NCBI RefSeq assembly: GCF_902506425.1
Contig: NZ_LR732469.1
Coordinates: forward strand, 1,553,001-1,617,000
DNA: 64,000 nucleotides
Reading direction: 5' to 3'
DNA from: Novosphingobium sp. 9U
GTDB taxonomy: Bacteria; Pseudomonadota; Alphaproteobacteria; Sphingomonadales; Sphingomonadaceae
The notes beneath the pieces are model-generated. The model did not search any database. It was given only the letters and a program-made list of their open reading frames with translations, and was not told where the DNA came from. Below, piece by piece: positions 19,264 to 30,343 of this stretch (its first letter is position 1; every line of letters begins with the position of its first letter). The translations under genes were made by a program, and so were the position numbers.

Positions 19264-21277
19264 TCGGCGGCCTCCGCCAGGTCCTCACCGTGGAGCAGTT
19301 CGGCCGAGCAGCGCTGCATCACCGCGCTGGCGCGGGCGATCGGGTTGGTCATGTAGAAATCCTGGATCGGATAGGCGATGGCGCCGCTTGCGGAACCGCC
19401 GCCGGACGGCAGGCCGCTTCCGTAGTCGGCCAAGCCCTCGATGCCAAGCGCCGGAACCTGCGAAATCATCGCCATGCGCAGATCGTCGAAGCTGTCGAAG
19501 CCGACCGACACGCCGAAGGCATCGGCCAGCGCGCGCAGGATCGTCCAGTCCTCACGCGCGTCACCAGGCGCAAAGACGGCCTTGTCGGCGAACTGTACGC
19601 GGCCCTCGGTGTTGACGTAAGTGCCCGGCTTCTCGGTGTAGGCCGCGCCCGGCAGGATGACGTCGGCGGCATGCGCACCCTTGTCTCCATGGTGGCCGAT
19701 GTAGACGATCATCGAACCGGCGAACTTGGTGTAGTCCACCTCGTCGGCGCCGAGCGAAAGCACGACCTTGGGCTTGGCATTCACGAGGTCGGCGATGCCA
19801 CCCTTCTGCGCGAAGCCGAGCATAAGACCGCCCATGCGGCTGGCCGCCATGTGCAGCACGTTAAAGCCGTTCCACTTCGTGCCGTCTTCCAGATCGCGAA
19901 CGAGGTTGAGACTGCCGGCAAGCGCCAGCGCGGCATCGAGTCCGCCGCTGCCCAGCCCTGCCCCGCCGACAATGACCGCCGGACGCTTGGCTGCGGCAAA
20001 AGCGTCAGAGACATGACCCGGCAGATTGCCGAGCAACGCGCGGTCGTTGCCGAGGAACTCGCCGCCACAGGTGGTGTCCCACTCCGGACCGATCAGGAAC
20101 ACCTTGGCGCCGCGCTTGGCCGCCTTGCGGATGCGGACATGCACCAGCGGCGCTTCCCAGCGGACCATCGAGCCGACAATCAGGATGACGTCCGCTGTCT
20201 CGATGCCGTTGAAGGTGGAGTTGAAGTTGACCGCTGCCAGGCTGTCGGTGGCGTAGTCCATGCCCGTCTGCCGGCCCTCGAGCTGGGTCGAGCCGAGCGC
20301 GCCGAGCAGCGCCTTCGCGGCAAACATGGTCTCGCAGTCGACCAGATCGCCGGCGATCGCAGCGATGCTGTTGCCCGGGTTCAGCGAAGCGATGGCTGCG
20401 AACGCCTCGTTCCAGCTGACCGGCTGCAGCTTGCCGTCGCGGCGTAAGTAGGGGCGGTCAAGACGACGCTTGGTCAGGCCATCGACCTGATAGCGGCCCT
20501 TGTCGCTCAGCCATTCCTCGTTGACGTCGTCGTTGATGCGGGGAAGCACGCGCATGACTTCGCGGCCACGCGCGTCGATGCGGATGTTGGCGCCGGTCGC
20601 GTCCGAGACGTCGATGCCGAGCGTCTTCTTCAGCTCCCAGGGACGCGCCTCATAGGCGTAAGGCCGGCTGGTCAGCGCGCCGACCGGGCACAAGTCGATC
20701 ACGTTGGCCGATAGTTCATGCTTGGCAGCATGCTCAAGATAGGTCGTGATCTGCATCTGCTCGCCGCGATAGAGCGCGCCGATCTCGTCGACGCCGGCGA
20801 CCTCCTCGGAGAAGCGCACGCAGCGGGTGCAGTGGATGCACCGCGTCATCTGCGTCTTGATTAGCGGGCCCATGTACTTGTCGGTCACCGCGCGCTTGTT
20901 CTCGTGATAGCGCGAGCCGCCACGACCATAGGCGACCGATTGATCCTGCAGATCGCACTCACCGCCCTGGTCGCAGATCGGGCAATCGAGCGGGTGGTTG
21001 ATCAGGAGGAACTCCATGACCCCCTCGCGCGCCTTCTTCACCATTTCGGAGTCGGTGCGGATCTCCTGGTTGTCGGCGGCCGGCAGCGCGCAGGAGGCCT
21101 GCGGCTTGGGCGGTCCGGGCTTCACCTCGACCAGGCACATGCGGCAGTTGCCGGCGATGCTCAGCCGCTCGTGGTAGCAGAAGCGCGGGATCTCCTTGCC
21201 GGCCAGCTCGCACGCCTGGAGCACGGTGGCGCCGTTCGGGACTTCAATCTCGACGCCGTCGACTTTGACCTTGGGCA

Positions 21278-21278
<1 letters not shown>
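19260..21278 (-). CDS. nuoG: NADH-quinone oxidoreductase subunit G (Fe-S)
   Basis: A 672-residue peripheral subunit. The N-terminal 2Fe-2S ferredoxin domain (about 1-78) has [20 protein letters not shown]; the His-Cys 4Fe-4S domain has [20 protein letters not shown]; a further 4Fe-4S motif reads [10 protein letters not shown]...CPVGAL. A molybdopterin-oxidoreductase-like domain follows, as is usual, without a cofactor role. It wires electrons from FMN to the quinone site. ATG at 21278 shares one base with the nuoF stop (TAATG). Confidence 0.96.
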
Positions 21279-22584
<1,306 letters not shown>

Positions 22585-22588
<4 letters not shown>

Positions 22589-23256
22589 GCCCACTCACCC
22601 CGATAATCGTGGTTTTCGTCGACCATCGCCGTGAGCGACGACAGCGCGCCTGCTGGCTCCACCGTATGCCGAGCCGGATCCTGCGTGCCCGTCTTCGGCG
22701 TCTCGCCGCGAGCAAGCGCGTCGAGGACGACGTCGAGCCGCTCGGGCGTCAGGTCTTCGTAGTTGTCGTCGTTGATCTGGACCATCGGCGCCGAGGCGCA
22801 GTTGCCCATGCACTCGACCTCAGTCAACGTCCACAGCCCGTTGTTGGTGGTGTGCCCAATGTGCATGCCGCGCTTCTCGCAAGCGGACATGATGTCGTCC
22901 GACCCGCGCAGCATGCACGGCGTCGTCCCGCAGACCTGCACGTGATAGCGCCCGACCGGCACCAGATTGTACATGAAGTAGAACGTCGCGACTTCGAGTA
23001 CGCGGATCACCGGCATGTCGAGTTCACGCGCGACGAACTCGATCACCGGGATCGGCAGCCAGCCTTGCGTCTGCGTCTCTTCGCCGACCTGGCGCTGCGC
23101 GTAGTCGAGCAGTGCCATCACCGCCGAGCGCTGACGCCCTTCGGGATAGCGGGCGATCGTCACCCTCGCCTTCTCGGCCCAATTTTCGGTCCAGGCGAAG
23201 TTGCCCCACCGTGCCCGTAGCTCGGGCGTATCGGGTGCGATGGTGCGGTCGGCCAT
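22585..23256 (-). CDS. nuoE: NADH-quinone oxidoreductase subunit E (2Fe-2S)
   Basis: A 223-residue thioredoxin-like 2Fe-2S subunit (cluster N1a) that partners NuoF. Cluster ligands are in [10 protein letters not shown] and [24 protein letters not shown] at 23256 overlaps the stop of the NTF2-like gene by one base (TAATG), so the inserted small gene is translationally coupled to nuoE. A C-terminal extension of about 50 residues after the fold is usual in alphaproteobacteria. Confidence 0.96.
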
Positions 23257-23591
23257 TAGCGAACAAACTCCACGCGAGAGCACTTGTCGCCCTCGAAACT
23301 GTAGATCGACATCACTTCGAACGGTTCGGCCCCGGCCGAACGCGAGACGGTCTCATGCAGAACCACGTACTCGCCCAGCTCGTAGCCCTTGACTATCTCG
23401 GCCCGGTTCTGCGGGAACTCCGCGAACATGGCTTTCAGGCCGGAGCGCACGCCTTCGCGGCCGTCGCGCAGGACGGCACCACGATAGCTCGCCTCGCAAG
23501 CGTCATCCGTCATCAACGCCACGTAGGCGTCGGCATCCTGCGCATTGTAGTGTGCGATCATCCGTTCGGCGATCGCGAGACGTTCAGCCAT
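23256..23591 (-). CDS. NTF2/SnoaL-like small protein inside the nuo operon
   Basis: A 111-residue protein with the SnoaL/NTF2-like cone-fold pattern: an N-terminal helix with MIAHYNAQDADAYVALMTDD, strands with ASYRGAVLRDGREGV and VVLHETVSRSAG, ending FEGDKCSRVEFVR. Such proteins bind or isomerise small hydrophobic ligands or act as assembly partners. It overlaps the upstream TM gene by 8 bases and nuoE by 1 base, so it is co-translated with complex I. A role in complex I assembly or stability is possible but inferred only from position. Confidence 0.75.
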   Translation of the reverse strand: MAERLAIAERMIAHYNAQDADAYVALMTDDACEASYRGAVLRDGREGVRSGLKAMFAEFPQNRAEIVKGYELGEYVVLHETVSRSAGAEPFEVMSIYSFEGDKCSRVEFVR

Positions 23592-23784
23592 GCTTGCGCT
23601 TCCGCTTGATCCAGACGTCCTGGCTGAACAGGAACATCTCGAAGCCGCCGATCGCCGTCACCAGCATTGGCAGCATCTCGGATGCCTTGAAGCCCAGGTA
23701 GAGCGAAGCGAAGTACGCGATAGCCAGGACCAGCCCGGTAACCATTCCCCACATCCGCGTCATGTCGAACATCTGCGCCTTCAT
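23584..23784 (-). CDS. Small two-TM protein inside the nuo operon
   Basis: A 66-residue protein with two hydrophobic segments (GMVTGLVLAIAYFASLYLGF and EMLPMLVTAIGGFEMFLF) and a basic C-terminus, WIKRKRKHG. ATG at 23784 has GGGAG nine bases upstream; a GTG two codons earlier is an alternative. It lies 82 bases after nuoD and overlaps the NTF2-like gene. Not a known complex I subunit; the family is not recognised. Confidence 0.6.
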   Translation of the reverse strand: MKAQMFDMTRMWGMVTGLVLAIAYFASLYLGFKASEMLPMLVTAIGGFEMFLFSQDVWIKRKRKHG

Positions 23785-23866
23785 CTTCACGTACTCCCGC
23801 AATTCCCCGCTACGCACTCACCCGAGGCAAGGGGTCCCACCCCGCCTGCCTCGGCACTCGAAAACT

Positions 23867-25081
23867 CTACCGGTCGCATTCCCCGAAGACGACGTCGATC
23901 GCACCCAGGATCGCGGTGGCATCGGGCAGCATGTGCCCCTTGCACATCATATCCATCGCCTGGAGGTGCGAGAACGCGGTCGGCCGGATCTTGCAGCGGT
24001 ACGGCTTGTTCGAGCCGTCCGAGACCAGGTAGACGCCGAACTCCCCCTTCGGGCTTTCGGTCGCCACGTAGACTTCACCCGCCGGTACGTGAAAACCCTC
24101 GGTGTAGAGCTTGAAGTGATGGATCAGCGATTCCATCGAGCTCTTCATCTCGGCGCGCTTGGGCGGAACGATCTTGCGGTCGGTCGAGGCAATCGGACCT
24201 TCGGGCATCTCGCGCAGGCACTGCTTCATGATACGGGCCGACTGGCGCACTTCCTCGACGCGGACCATGAAGCGGTCGTAGCAATCCGAGTTGGTGCCGA
24301 CGGGGATCTCGAAATCCATGCGGTCGTAGACGTCGTAGGGCTGGCTCTTGCGCAAGTCCCAGGGAATGCCGGCGCCGCGGATCATCGGGCCGGAGAAGCC
24401 CCAGGCGATCGAGTCCTCGCGGCTGACCACGGCGATGTCGACGTTGCGCTGCTTGAAGATGCGGTTGTCGACCACCAAGCTCATGGCGTCGTCGAACAGC
24501 TGTGGCAGGCGCGTGTCGAGCCAGTCGCCAATGTCGGTCAGCAGCTTGAGCGGCACGTCCTGGTGGACGCCACCCGGGCGGAACCATGCCGCGTGCATGC
24601 GCGCGCCCGAAGCGCGTTCGAAGAAGTTGAGGCAATCCTCGCGGATCTCGAACAGCCACAGGTTGGGCGTCATCGCGCCGACGTCCATGACGTGCGACCC
24701 GAGATTGAGCATGTGGTTGCAGATGCGCGTCAGCTCGGCGAACAGCACGCGCAAATACTGCGCGCGCAGCGGCACTTCGAGGTTCAGCAGCTTCTCGATC
24801 GCGAGCACGTAGCTGTGCTCCATGCACAGCGGCGAGCAGTAATCCAGCCGATCGAAATATGGCAGCGCTTGGAGGTAGGTCTTGTGCTCGATCAACTTCT
24901 CGGTGCCGCGGTGGAGCAGGCCGACGTGCGGGTCGACCCGCTCGATCACCTCGCCGTCGAGCTCCATAACCATGCGCAGCACGCCGTGCGCGGCCGGGTG
25001 CTGGGGTCCGAAGTTGATGGTGTAGTTGTCGACCGACTCGCCCGTCGTGGTGGGCGAGCGTTCCAGAGTCATTCCGCTCAT
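23867..25081 (-). CDS. nuoD: NADH-quinone oxidoreductase subunit D
   Basis: A 404-residue subunit related to the hydrogenase large subunit; it forms the quinone-reduction site with NuoB. Conserved [17 protein letters not shown] carries the quinone-binding His; [36 protein letters not shown] and the C-terminal [20 protein letters not shown] (Asp/Arg end) are all present. It is a separate gene and not fused to nuoC. It starts two bases after the nuoC stop. Confidence 0.97.
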   Translation of the reverse strand: MSGMTLERSPTTTGESVDNYTINFGPQHPAAHGVLRMVMELDGEVIERVDPHVGLLHRGTEKLIEHKTYLQALPYFDRLDYCSPLCMEHSYVLAIEKLLNLEVPLRAQYLRVLFAELTRICNHMLNLGSHVMDVGAMTPNLWLFEIREDCLNFFERASGARMHAAWFRPGGVHQDVPLKLLTDIGDWLDTRLPQLFDDAMSLVVDNRIFKQRNVDIAVVSREDSIAWGFSGPMIRGAGIPWDLRKSQPYDVYDRMDFEIPVGTNSDCYDRFMVRVEEVRQSARIMKQCLREMPEGPIASTDRKIVPPKRAEMKSSMESLIHHFKLYTEGFHVPAGEVYVATESPKGEFGVYLVSDGSNKPYRCKIRPTAFSHLQAMDMMCKGHMLPDATAILGAIDVVFGECDR

Positions 25082-25083
25082 GA

Positions 25084-25980
25084 TCAGCTACCTTCGGGAG
25101 CGGGACCGCCGCCCTGCTTGTCCGACGCCGGGCCATCGGCCGGGCGATCGGGCTGCTTCGCTGTCGGATCGGGCGCACCAGGTTCGGGCGTCCCGGTGGT
25201 CTTCACCGTAGGCTCGCTCTGACCCTGGCCTGCCACCGTACTCGACGTGGTGGCGCTCGGCGCGACTTTCTGCTCGGCCTTGCTGTCGCTCGGCTCGGCA
25301 GCGCCGCTCTGACCGGGTTTCTCGGTGACCTTCGGCTCGGCGACTGGGGGCGATGCCGGCTTCTCCGAGGCTTTCTCGTCACCCGGCAGCACGTAGTCGG
25401 CGCCTTCCCAGGGGCTGAGGAAGTCGAACGAGCGCAAGTCCTGAGCCAGACGCACCGGCTCATAGACGACGCGCTTGTCCTCCTCGGAGTAGCGCAGCTC
25501 GTGGTAGCCCGTCAGCGGGAAGTCCTTGCGGAACGGGTGTCCTTCGAAGCCATAGTCGGTGAGGATCCGGCGCAAGTCCTGGTTGCCGGCGAAAACAACG
25601 CCGTACATGTCGAACACCTCGCGCTCGAGCCAGCCGGCGACCGGCCACAAAGTTGTGACGGTCGGCACCGGCGTGTTCTCGGCCGCGGTCACCTTCACCA
25701 TCACGCGGTGGTTTTTGGTGAGTGAGAGCAGCATGTAGACGACTTCGAAGCGCTCGGCCCGCGACGGATAGTCGGCGCCGGCGATCTCCATCAGCTGCTG
25801 GTAGGCATGCTCATCGCGCAGCAGCCGCAGAGCATCCTCGACGCTTTCGCGCCGCACGGTGAAGACGAGTTCCTCGAACTCTTCCTTCGCATCGACCAGC
25901 ATCGCGCCAAGCGCGGCGGACAAGGTGTCCAGCACGCCTTCGCTCGAGGTGATCCTGGGAGCAGAGTGCAACACGGCCAT
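25084..25980 (-). CDS. nuoC: NADH-quinone oxidoreductase subunit C with long C-terminal tail
   Basis: The 30-kDa subunit. The domain ends near residue 205: [39 protein letters not shown] and [20 protein letters not shown] are the family signature. The remaining 95 residues or so are a low-complexity tail rich in Pro, Ala, Lys, Glu, Ser and Thr, absent from typical NuoC of about 200 residues. It sits between nuoB and nuoD with 2-base gaps on each side. Confidence 0.96.
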   Translation of the reverse strand: MAVLHSAPRITSSEGVLDTLSAALGAMLVDAKEEFEELVFTVRRESVEDALRLLRDEHAYQQLMEIAGADYPSRAERFEVVYMLLSLTKNHRVMVKVTAAENTPVPTVTTLWPVAGWLEREVFDMYGVVFAGNQDLRRILTDYGFEGHPFRKDFPLTGYHELRYSEEDKRVVYEPVRLAQDLRSFDFLSPWEGADYVLPGDEKASEKPASPPVAEPKVTEKPGQSGAAEPSDSKAEQKVAPSATTSSTVAGQGQSEPTVKTTGTPEPGAPDPTAKQPDRPADGPASDKQGGGPAPEGS

Positions 25981-25982
25981 TC

Positions 25983-26543
25983 TCAGCGCTCCAGCGTGCC
26001 GACGCGGCGGATCTTGCGCTGCAGCTGCATGACGCCATAGAGCAGCGCCTCAGCAGTCGGCGGGCAACCCGGCACGTAGATGTCCACCGGCACGATACGG
26101 TCGCAGCCGCGCACGACGCTGTAGCTGTAGTGGTAGTAGCCACCGCCGTTGGCGCACGAACCCATCGAGATCACGTACTTGGGATCCGACATCTGGTCGT
26201 ACACGCGGCGCAGCGCCGGGGCCATCTTGTTGCACAGCGTGCCGGCGACGATCATCACGTCCGACTGGCGCGGGGAGGCGCGCGGCGCGACGCCGAAGCG
26301 CTCCATGTCGTAGCGCGGCATGTTGACGTGGATCATCTCGACCGCGCAGCAGGCGAGGCCGAAGGTCATCCACCACAGCGAGCCGGTGCGGGCCCACTGG
26401 AACAGCTCTTCGGTGGAGGTGACGAGGAAGCCCTTGTCGGACACTTCCTGGTTCAGCCCGTCGAAGAAGGCCTGATCCGGCAGCTTGGCCTCGCTCTCGG
26501 GAACGTGGCCGTCCTTGCGAAATTGGGTGACGAGATCGGTCAT
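25983..26543 (-). CDS. nuoB: NADH-quinone oxidoreductase subunit B (cluster N2)
   Basis: A 186-residue subunit carrying the terminal 4Fe-4S cluster N2 next to the quinone site. Tandem cysteines appear in [20 protein letters not shown], and the other ligands in [18 protein letters not shown] and [21 protein letters not shown] at 26543 overlaps the nuoA stop as ATGA. Confidence 0.97.
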   Translation of the reverse strand: MTDLVTQFRKDGHVPESEAKLPDQAFFDGLNQEVSDKGFLVTSTEELFQWARTGSLWWMTFGLACCAVEMIHVNMPRYDMERFGVAPRASPRQSDVMIVAGTLCNKMAPALRRVYDQMSDPKYVISMGSCANGGGYYHYSYSVVRGCDRIVPVDIYVPGCPPTAEALLYGVMQLQRKIRRVGTLER

Positions 26544-26914
26544 TCCCAGTCCAGAGCTCCCTTCTTCCACGCATAGGCGAGGCCGATCGCCAGTTCGCCC
26601 AGGAACACCATCATGGTGATCCAGCCGGGCCAGCCCGTAACGTCGAGCGACACCGCCCAGGGGAACAGGAACGCCGCTTCCAGATCGAACACGATGAACA
26701 GGATCGCGATCAGGTAGAAGCGCACGTCGAACTGGCTGCGCGGATCCTCGAACGCGGGAAAGCCGCACTCGTATTCGCTCAGCTTGTCGGCATTCGGATT
26801 GTGCGTACCGGTCAGCCGCGCCACACCCATGGGCAGGAACACGAATGCCGTCGATAGCGCCAGCGCGATCACCAGGAAAATCAGGATCGGCAGGTATTGC
26901 GAGAGGTCGACCAA
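26540..26914 (-). CDS. nuoA: NADH-quinone oxidoreductase subunit A
   Basis: A 124-residue, three-helix membrane subunit and first gene of the operon. Conserved [20 protein letters not shown] and [17 protein letters not shown] sequence ([20 protein letters not shown]) identify it. The start is read as TTG at 26914, giving [13 protein letters not shown]; no ATG or GTG fits better in this frame. A 13-bp inverted repeat lies 24 bases upstream. Confidence 0.94.
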   Translation of the reverse strand: MVDLSQYLPILIFLVIALALSTAFVFLPMGVARLTGTHNPNADKLSEYECGFPAFEDPRSQFDVRFYLIAILFIVFDLEAAFLFPWAVSLDVTGWPGWITMMVFLGELAIGLAYAWKKGALDWE

Positions 26915-26937
26915 AGCTCTGACTCGTTGCGATAACC

Positions 26938-26979
26938 GGTTGCACCGCGCCCTAGTCCCGCCCGGTGCGCGGTGCAACC
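26938..26979. promoter_or_regulatory. 13-bp perfect inverted repeat in the nuo leader
   Basis: GGTTGCACCGCGC (26938-26950) is repeated as its exact reverse complement at 26967-26979, separated by 16 bases. It is 24 bases upstream of the nuoA start. It could be an operator, or a stable hairpin in the nuo leader transcript. There is no T-run after it, so it is not a standard terminator. The rest of the 26915-27176 gap shows no gene. Confidence 0.5.
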
Positions 26980-27176
26980 CCGGGCGCCCTCTTGGGCCTC
27001 AATATGCGGCCCGTGAGGAAACGGCATCAATCTATGTCTATCCGGACCGACGAAGGCCTACATGGACCGCGTTTCGCGCATCCATACGGACGGTATCGGC
27101 GCATTGCCAATGCCGCATTGCAGCATTATGCGCGATGCAAAGCGCTGTCCAACGCAATTACTGAGAGGGCTAGACC

Positions 27177-28373
27177 ATGGCACAGATTTCCGCCGCCGAT
27201 CCGATCGTGATCCTGTCGTATGCACGCACCCCGATGGGCGGCCTGCAGGGCGCACTCGCCGAGGTAAGCGCGACCGACCTTGGCGCCACGGCGGTCAAGG
27301 CCGCAGTCGAGCGCGCAGGCGTGTCGGGCGATGACATCGAGCGGATCTACATGGGCTGCGTCCTCCCCGCTGGCCTGGGCCAGGCCCCTGCGCGCCAGGC
27401 CGCGATCAAGGCCGGCCTGCCCAAGTCGGTGCAGGCAACCACGGTGAACAAGGTCTGCGGCTCGGGCATGCAGACGGTGATCATGGGTGCAGAGGCGCTC
27501 GCTTCGGGCTCGATCGACATGGTCATCGCCGGGGGCATGGAGAGCATGACCAACGCGCCTTACCTCTCCAAGAAGCACCGCGGCGGTGCGCGCGCCGGCC
27601 ACGACACGATCTACGACCACATGTTTCTCGACGGCCTGGAAGACGCCTACGAGGAAGGCCGTTCAATGGGCAGCTTCGCGCAGTGCACCGCCGACGAGTA
27701 CCAGCTGACGCGCCAGGATCAGGACGCCTACGCGATCGAGTCGCTGCGCCGTGCGCAGGCCGCGATCTCCAGCGGCGCGTTCGCCGGTGAAGTCGTCCCG
27801 GTCACGGTCAAGACCCGCAAGGGTGAAGTGATCGTCGACACCGACGAAGCGCCCGGCAAGGGCCAGCCCGACAAGATCCCGCAGCTGAAAGCCGCCTTCG
27901 CCAAGGAAGGCACGATCACCGCGGCCAGCTCCAGTTCGATCTCGGACGGCGCCGCTGCGGTGGTGCTGACGCGCGCCAGCCAGGCGCAGGAGAAGGGCCT
28001 GAGCCCCGTCGCCACCGTGGTCGGCGTCGCTGCTCACGCGCAGGAGCCGGCCAAGTTCACCACCGCACCGGCCGGAGCGATCACCAAGCTGCTGAAGAAG
28101 GTCGACTGGGCGATCGAAGACGTCGACCTGTTCGAGATCAACGAGGCTTTCGCCTGCGTCGCCATGTTCGCCATGCATGATCTCGGCATCCCGCACGACA
28201 AGATCAACATTCACGGCGGCGCGACGGCGCTGGGCCACCCGATCGGTGCCTCGGGCACGCGCATCATCGTGACGCTGCTCGGCGCGCTTAAGGAAAAGGG
28301 CCTGAAGCGCGGCATCGCTTGCCTGTGCATCGGCGGCGGTGAGGCGACCGCAGTCGCGGTGGAACTGGCCTGA
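27177..28373 (+). CDS. Acetyl-CoA C-acyltransferase (thiolase)
   Basis: A 398-residue biosynthetic-type thiolase that condenses or cleaves acetoacetyl-CoA. The nucleophile Cys94 lies in [15 protein letters not shown], His354 in [10 protein letters not shown] and the second catalytic Cys384 in CLCIGGGEA complete the active site. Length and the [12 protein letters not shown] loop fit the AtoB/PhaA group, but no phaB or other partner adjoins it, so the substrate is uncertain. ATG has GAGAGGG about 8 bases upstream. Divergent from nuoA. Confidence 0.93.
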   Translation: MAQISAADPIVILSYARTPMGGLQGALAEVSATDLGATAVKAAVERAGVSGDDIERIYMGCVLPAGLGQAPARQAAIKAGLPKSVQATTVNKVCGSGMQTVIMGAEALASGSIDMVIAGGMESMTNAPYLSKKHRGGARAGHDTIYDHMFLDGLEDAYEEGRSMGSFAQCTADEYQLTRQDQDAYAIESLRRAQAAISSGAFAGEVVPVTVKTRKGEVIVDTDEAPGKGQPDKIPQLKAAFAKEGTITAASSSSISDGAAAVVLTRASQAQEKGLSPVATVVGVAAHAQEPAKFTTAPAGAITKLLKKVDWAIEDVDLFEINEAFACVAMFAMHDLGIPHDKINIHGGATALGHPIGASGTRIIVTLLGALKEKGLKRGIACLCIGGGEATAVAVELA

Positions 28374-28383
28374 TCTATCGCTA

Positions 28384-28413
28384 ACCTTCCCTCGGGCCTG
28401 CTTGGGGGAAGGT
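28384..28413. terminator. Hairpin after thiolase
   Basis: ACCTTCCC (28384-28391) pairs with GGGAAGGT (28406-28413) across a 14-base loop, 10 bases after the thiolase stop. No T-run follows. It may end transcription with help from Rho, or be a fragment of the C/G-rich repeat family seen elsewhere in the window. Confidence 0.3.
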
Positions 28414-28471
28414 CGGTGCGGCATCGATGAAAGCGGCGCCACTTCCTGTCGCGCCGCCACTTCAGCCTTTG

Positions 28472-28589
28472 CCTCAACACCGCTCATGCTGAGCTTGTCG
28501 AGCATGCCAACCACCGGTGCGCCATGTCCCAGGATTACACCCGAGGTCACGGGCAGGCTTCGACAAGCTCAGCCTAGGCGGTGTTGAGG
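28472..28589. repeat. Inverted pair of REP-like elements
   Basis: The left arm (28472-28508) starts CCTCAACACCG and holds CTGAGCTTGTCGA; the right arm (28555-28589) is its near reverse complement, with TCGACAAGCTCAG and CGGTGTTGAGG. About 46 bases separate the arms. A partial copy of the core lies at 47972-47995. It resembles the REPIN arrangement of bacterial intergenic palindromes. It fills most of the gap between the convergent thiolase and SH3 genes. Confidence 0.65.
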
Positions 28590-28638
28590 TTAGGTTGTTC
28601 GCCTTCGTGACCTGCTATCCAGGCAGGCAGGGCTCACC

Positions 28639-29112
28639 TTATGGGTTCCCCGTACCCCACAGGCGATCAGCCGGCGCAAAGGCCTTGTGCCCATCGGCAT
28701 CGAACTGGCACCAGCCTGCCTCGCACTCGCCGAGCAGCCCGACGACGCCCGGCTCCACTCGCCACTGCAGGTGCGAGTCTGCCTTCGGTTCGGCGCGCAT
28801 CTCCGCCGCGCCCTTCCCGGTCACGATTGCCGCGCGCTGGCGCGAGAGCAGCAGGTCGCGCATCCAGCCCTTGTCGCCTGCCGGGTCCTCGATCAACCGC
28901 CATGGACCCTCGCGGCGCAGTACTCTCACCGGCAAGTGCGGGCGGCGGTAGACCCAGGAGATGCGGTAGCTGTCTCCTGGCCCCACACGCATGTTAGCGA
29001 CGTCCGCATCGATGGACGCCCAGTAGGGCACACCCTCGTCCTCGGCGCGCGCGGGCATGGCCGCACAGCACAGGGCCAGAGCAAGGACGAGACGGGGACG
29101 AAGGGCAACCAT
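28639..29112 (-). CDS. Exported SH3-domain protein
   Basis: 157 residues. A signal peptide (MVALRPRLVLALALCCAAMP, cut near ARA-ED) is followed by two SH3-type segments: one begins NMRVGPGDSYRISWVYRRPH, the other AEMRAEPKADSHLQWRVEPG. Bacterial SH3 proteins of this kind act in the periplasm and probably bind peptidoglycan or peptides. ATG at 29112 opens the signal peptide. It is divergent from the dehydrogenase gene at 29195. Confidence 0.8.
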   Translation of the reverse strand: MVALRPRLVLALALCCAAMPARAEDEGVPYWASIDADVANMRVGPGDSYRISWVYRRPHLPVRVLRREGPWRLIEDPAGDKGWMRDLLLSRQRAAIVTGKGAAEMRAEPKADSHLQWRVEPGVVGLLGECEAGWCQFDADGHKAFAPADRLWGTGNP

Positions 29113-29194
29113 GCCGCGTGCATAGACCTCTCGCGAACATCGCTTCAAGGCTTCTTGACCGCGCCCGTACGCTCGTCCACCCGCTAGGCCCGAC

Positions 29195-30214
29195 ATGACC
29201 GCCGAGCCCCAGGCCCCGACCGCGCCCGCCACCCCTGCCCGCAAGCCGCGCGTGATCGTCACGCGCCGTCTTCTGCCCGCTACGCAGGCGCGCATGCAGG
29301 ACTTGTTCGACGTGCAGCTCAACGCCGACGACCGACCCTTTTCACGCGAGGATCTGGCAGCGGCGATCCGCGCGTGCGACGTGCTGGTGCCCGCCGTTAC
29401 CGACTCGGTCGACGCGGAATTGATCGCCGACGCGGGCGAGCGCCTCAAGCTCATCGCGCAGTTCGGCGCCGGAACCGACAACATCGACCTGGCGGCTGCC
29501 CATGCGCGCAAGATCATCGTCACCAACACACCCGGCGTGTTTACCGACGACACGGCCGACCTGACGCTCGCGCTGATCATCTTCGTCGCGCGCCGCTTCG
29601 CCGAGAGCGCCCAAGTGCTCGCGCAAGGTGCATGGGAGGGGTGGGGCCCGACGAACCTGCTCGGGCAGAACCTTGGCGGCAAGCAGTTGGGCATCGTCGG
29701 CATGGGCCGGATCGGCCAGGCGGTGGCTCGGCGCGCCCGCGCCTTCGGGCTCGAGATCGTCTATCACAACCGCAACCGCTTGCCTGCCGAGTTCGAGACC
29801 GAGCTAGGTGTGCGCTACGAAGCCGATCTCGAAGCACTGTTTGCACAAGCCGACATCCTGACGCTCCACTGCCCGGCCCTGCCCAACGGGGAGCCGCTGC
29901 TCGACCGCCGACGGCTCATGCTGATGAAGCGCGGCGCGCTGCTGATCAACACCGGTCGCGGCCAGCTGGTGGAGGAGGAGGCGCTGATCGCCGTACTCCG
30001 CGACGGACATCTGGGCGGCGCCGGGCTCGACGTCTTCGCCAATGAGCCACAGCTCGATCCACGCCTGCTCGCTTTGCCGAACGTGCTCGTGCTGCCGCAC
30101 CTGGGCAGCGCGACGCGCGAGGGGCGCGAGGCCGCGGGCGAGCGGGTGATCGCCAACATCCGCTTCTGGGTCGATGGACACAGACCTCCGGACCGCGTCC
30201 TTCCTCCGCTCTGA
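29195..30214 (+). CDS. D-2-hydroxyacid dehydrogenase (glyoxylate reductase-like)
   Basis: A 339-residue NAD(P)-dependent dehydrogenase of the D-isomer family, which reduces 2-oxoacids such as glyoxylate or hydroxypyruvate. The Rossmann loop is GIVGMGRIGQAVA, and the catalytic trio is Arg in INTGRGQLV, Glu in DVFANEP and His in LPHLGSAT. An Ala/Pro-rich stretch of about 18 residues precedes the first strand. The exact substrate cannot be told from sequence; no serine-pathway neighbour is present. Confidence 0.9.
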   Translation: MTAEPQAPTAPATPARKPRVIVTRRLLPATQARMQDLFDVQLNADDRPFSREDLAAAIRACDVLVPAVTDSVDAELIADAGERLKLIAQFGAGTDNIDLAAAHARKIIVTNTPGVFTDDTADLTLALIIFVARRFAESAQVLAQGAWEGWGPTNLLGQNLGGKQLGIVGMGRIGQAVARRARAFGLEIVYHNRNRLPAEFETELGVRYEADLEALFAQADILTLHCPALPNGEPLLDRRRLMLMKRGALLINTGRGQLVEEEALIAVLRDGHLGGAGLDVFANEPQLDPRLLALPNVLVLPHLGSATREGREAAGERVIANIRFWVDGHRPPDRVLPPL

Positions 30215-30343
30215 CGCGCCTGCCCCGCCAGCCTCTTGTGCGGTAACGAAATATCGACTCAACTGCGCTACCCGGACGTAACGATGCCGCCGGCAGCGCC
30301 GGAAGGCGGTCGGACAGCGGCGCCGGAGGGGGATTGCCGAACC

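Noticed and set aside
26938..26979. Structured region upstream of nuoA as a tRNA
   Set aside because: No T-loop GTTCRA box, no acceptor or anticodon arm of correct length; only a simple inverted repeat.
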